24,241 nt of DNA, from contig DKVK01000084.1 in assembly GCA_002491165.1 (NCBI GenBank), forward strand, positions 1 to 24,241, read 5' to 3'. The notes beneath the pieces were generated by a model. That model searched no databases, was not told the origin of the DNA, and saw only the letters and a list, made by a program, of their open reading frames with translations. The translations under genes and the position numbers were made by a program. Shown in pieces: positions 23,227 to 24,241 of the stretch (position 1 is the stretch's first letter; each line of letters starts with the position of its first letter). The DNA is from Porphyromonadaceae bacterium UBA7180. GTDB lineage: Bacteria; Bacteroidota; Bacteroidia; Bacteroidales; Muribaculaceae.

Positions 23227-23612
23227 TGTCAAAACCTTACGACAATACCCGTTTCTCCTTCCGTGCCCGGCTGCGTTCATTCCGTTACGCAGCGCAGGGC
23301 ATTGTCGCGCTCATCCGCGGCGAACACAATGCACGCATCCACCTCGTCGCCGCCCTGCTCGCCGTCGCTTCCGCCCTTTGGCTCCGGATTTCATCCGTAG
23401 AATGGTGCATCGTCATCATCCTCATCGGTGCCGTCTTCGCACTCGAGGCCGTAAATTCTGCCGTCGAAGCGCTCGCCGACAAAATATCACCCGACTTTTC
23501 TCCGTTGATTAAAAAAGCAAAAGACCTCGCCGCTGCCGCCGTCCTCTTCATGGCAATCGTTGCCGTCGTCATCGCCGCAATTATTTTCATCCCGAAGTTA
23601 CTCGCATTATGA
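23226..23612 (+). CDS. dgkA: diacylglycerol/undecaprenol kinase family protein
   Basis: A 128-residue integral membrane kinase with three transmembrane helices (about 37-54, 57-80 and 100-123). The family core is present: Glu33 in RGEHNARIH, EAVNSAVEALAD (74-85) with Glu74, Asn77 and Glu81, and the KKAKDLAAAAVL segment (96-107). In proteobacteria this enzyme phosphorylates diacylglycerol released from phospholipid-derived reactions. In Firmicutes the relatives phosphorylate undecaprenol. The Bacteroidetes substrate is not settled, and both are possible. The start overlaps the stop of the PCMD lipoprotein by one base, and the stop overlaps the PAP2 start (ATGA at 23609-23612). Translation is therefore tied to the lipoprotein operon. 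Confidence 0.92.
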   Translation: MSKPYDNTRFSFRARLRSFRYAAQGIVALIRGEHNARIHLVAALLAVASALWLRISSVEWCIVIILIGAVFALEAVNSAVEALADKISPDFSPLIKKAKDLAAAAVLFMAIVAVVIAAIIFIPKLLAL

Positions 23613-24205
23613 AATTCACCGCCGCCGCGCTCGCCTGTGCACTAACCTGCGTATCCGTCAGCGCGCAGAACATCGATGATAAAGACAACTTCCATCCTTC
23701 CTCATCGCAAAAAACGGTCAGGATTTCCTCCGACGTGTTCGCACTCTCCCTCCCACTTTCTGCGGCAATAGCCTCCGTCGCGACCCGAGACTGGACAGGA
23801 CTCAAGCAATTCGCACTCACAACCGCAACCAACGCCGGAGTCTCCATAATCCTCAAATACGCCATAAAGGAAGACCGCCCCGACCGTTCCAACCACCACT
23901 CTTTTCCTTCAATGCATACATCCGTCTCCTTCTCCTCGGCTGCCTTCATACAGCGCAGATACGGCTGGAAATGGGGTGTCACCGCCTACGCCGCAGCAAC
24001 CTACGTAGGCTGGGCTCGCGTCTACTCCAAAAAACACCACTATTGGGACGTCCTCGCCGGAGCCGCCATCGGAGCTGCCTCCGCATACATCTACACCCGC
24101 CCCTTTGCCAAAAAATTGAACTTGGAAATCTCCCCCGCCATAATCGAACCCTATCCCGACGCCCCGCATCCCCTCCCCGCCCTACAAACCACCATAACCT
24201 TCTGA
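23609..24205 (+). CDS. PAP2-family periplasmic lipid phosphatase
   Basis: A 198-residue protein with an N-terminal signal or anchor (4-19, cleavage possible after VSA). The three PAP2 motifs are in order: KYAIKEDRP (83-91), PSMHTS (100-105, His103 as the acid, usually PSGH) and RVYSKKHHYWD (137-147), with His143 as nucleophile and Asp147. Family members remove phosphate from undecaprenyl pyrophosphate, phosphatidate or lipid A. The size and exported N-terminus resemble the single-domain periplasmic forms. It follows dgkA in an ATGA overlap: kinase and phosphatase for a lipid carrier or lipid phosphate cycle is the natural reading, though inferred. It is the last gene in the window; 36 nt follow without a visible terminator. 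Confidence 0.88.
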   Translation: MKFTAAALACALTCVSVSAQNIDDKDNFHPSSSQKTVRISSDVFALSLPLSAAIASVATRDWTGLKQFALTTATNAGVSIILKYAIKEDRPDRSNHHSFPSMHTSVSFSSAAFIQRRYGWKWGVTAYAAATYVGWARVYSKKHHYWDVLAGAAIGAASAYIYTRPFAKKLNLEISPAIIEPYPDAPHPLPALQTTITF

Positions 24206-24241
24206 AACCAAACACCGGCCGCAAAAAGCACAGTCCTGTCG

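Noticed and set aside
1..24241. CRISPR arrays, insertion sequences, prophage integration sites, replication origin
   Set aside because: I found no regularly spaced repeats, no transposase or integrase motif, no terminal inverted repeats around the AT-rich segments, and no DnaA-box cluster.

Overview
The window looks like a chromosomal segment of a gut Bacteroidales bacterium, most like the Muribaculaceae. The reasons are promoters of the TTTG-N20-TAnnTTTG type used by the Bacteroidetes primary sigma factor, almost no Shine-Dalgarno signals, many lipoproteins with a relaxed lipobox, a PorQ-like type IX secretion protein, and lipoproteins of the DUF4493 and PCMD families. Coding DNA is GC-rich (about 60% where I counted by hand), and a few segments are sharply more AT-rich. 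I see no tRNA, rRNA, CRISPR array, transposase or integrase.

Layout. (1) 1-990: a minus-strand OmpH/Skp-like lipoprotein, preceded by a tiny membrane ORF that sits just behind a promoter box. (2) 991-5271: a plus-strand run pepD - N-acetylmuramidase lipoprotein - second pepD - sugar O-acetyltransferase, with ATGA stop/start overlaps at two of the junctions. A NYN-domain protein follows (5382-6038), with a perfect hairpin over its start region. (3) 6039-7305: about 1.27 kb without a credible protein gene, but with a full-consensus plus-strand promoter and a terminator-like hairpin about 640 nt downstream, so possibly a noncoding transcript. (4) 7306-8998: rsgA on the minus strand, then a toxin-antitoxin pair in which the HTH antitoxin is intact and the toxin is dead (two in-frame stops). 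A palindromic operator overlaps its promoter. (5) 9135-10204: a small winged-helix gene with promoter and terminator, and a TonB C-terminal-domain protein on the minus strand with its own promoter. (6) 10362-13858: porQ, then cmk-ispH-tadA joined by ATGA overlaps. An AT-rich patch (about 25-32% GC) with two small foreign-looking ORFs lies between porQ and cmk.

(7) 13906-24205: one 10-kb operon-like block of eight genes. Three DUF4493-type lipoproteins (two also carrying PCMD or PCMD-like C-terminal modules) are followed by two paralogous outer-membrane beta-barrel proteins, a fourth lipoprotein with FN3-like and PCMD modules, a diacylglycerol/undecaprenol kinase (dgkA) and a periplasmic PAP2 phosphatase. 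Gaps are 15 nt or less and most junctions overlap. This is the best candidate for an undescribed system: a surface-exposed lipoprotein assembly with its own outer-membrane barrels, tied to lipid-carrier or lipid phosphate turnover. Its function cannot be read from the sequence.

All identifications rest on motifs and remembered family features. No database search was possible.
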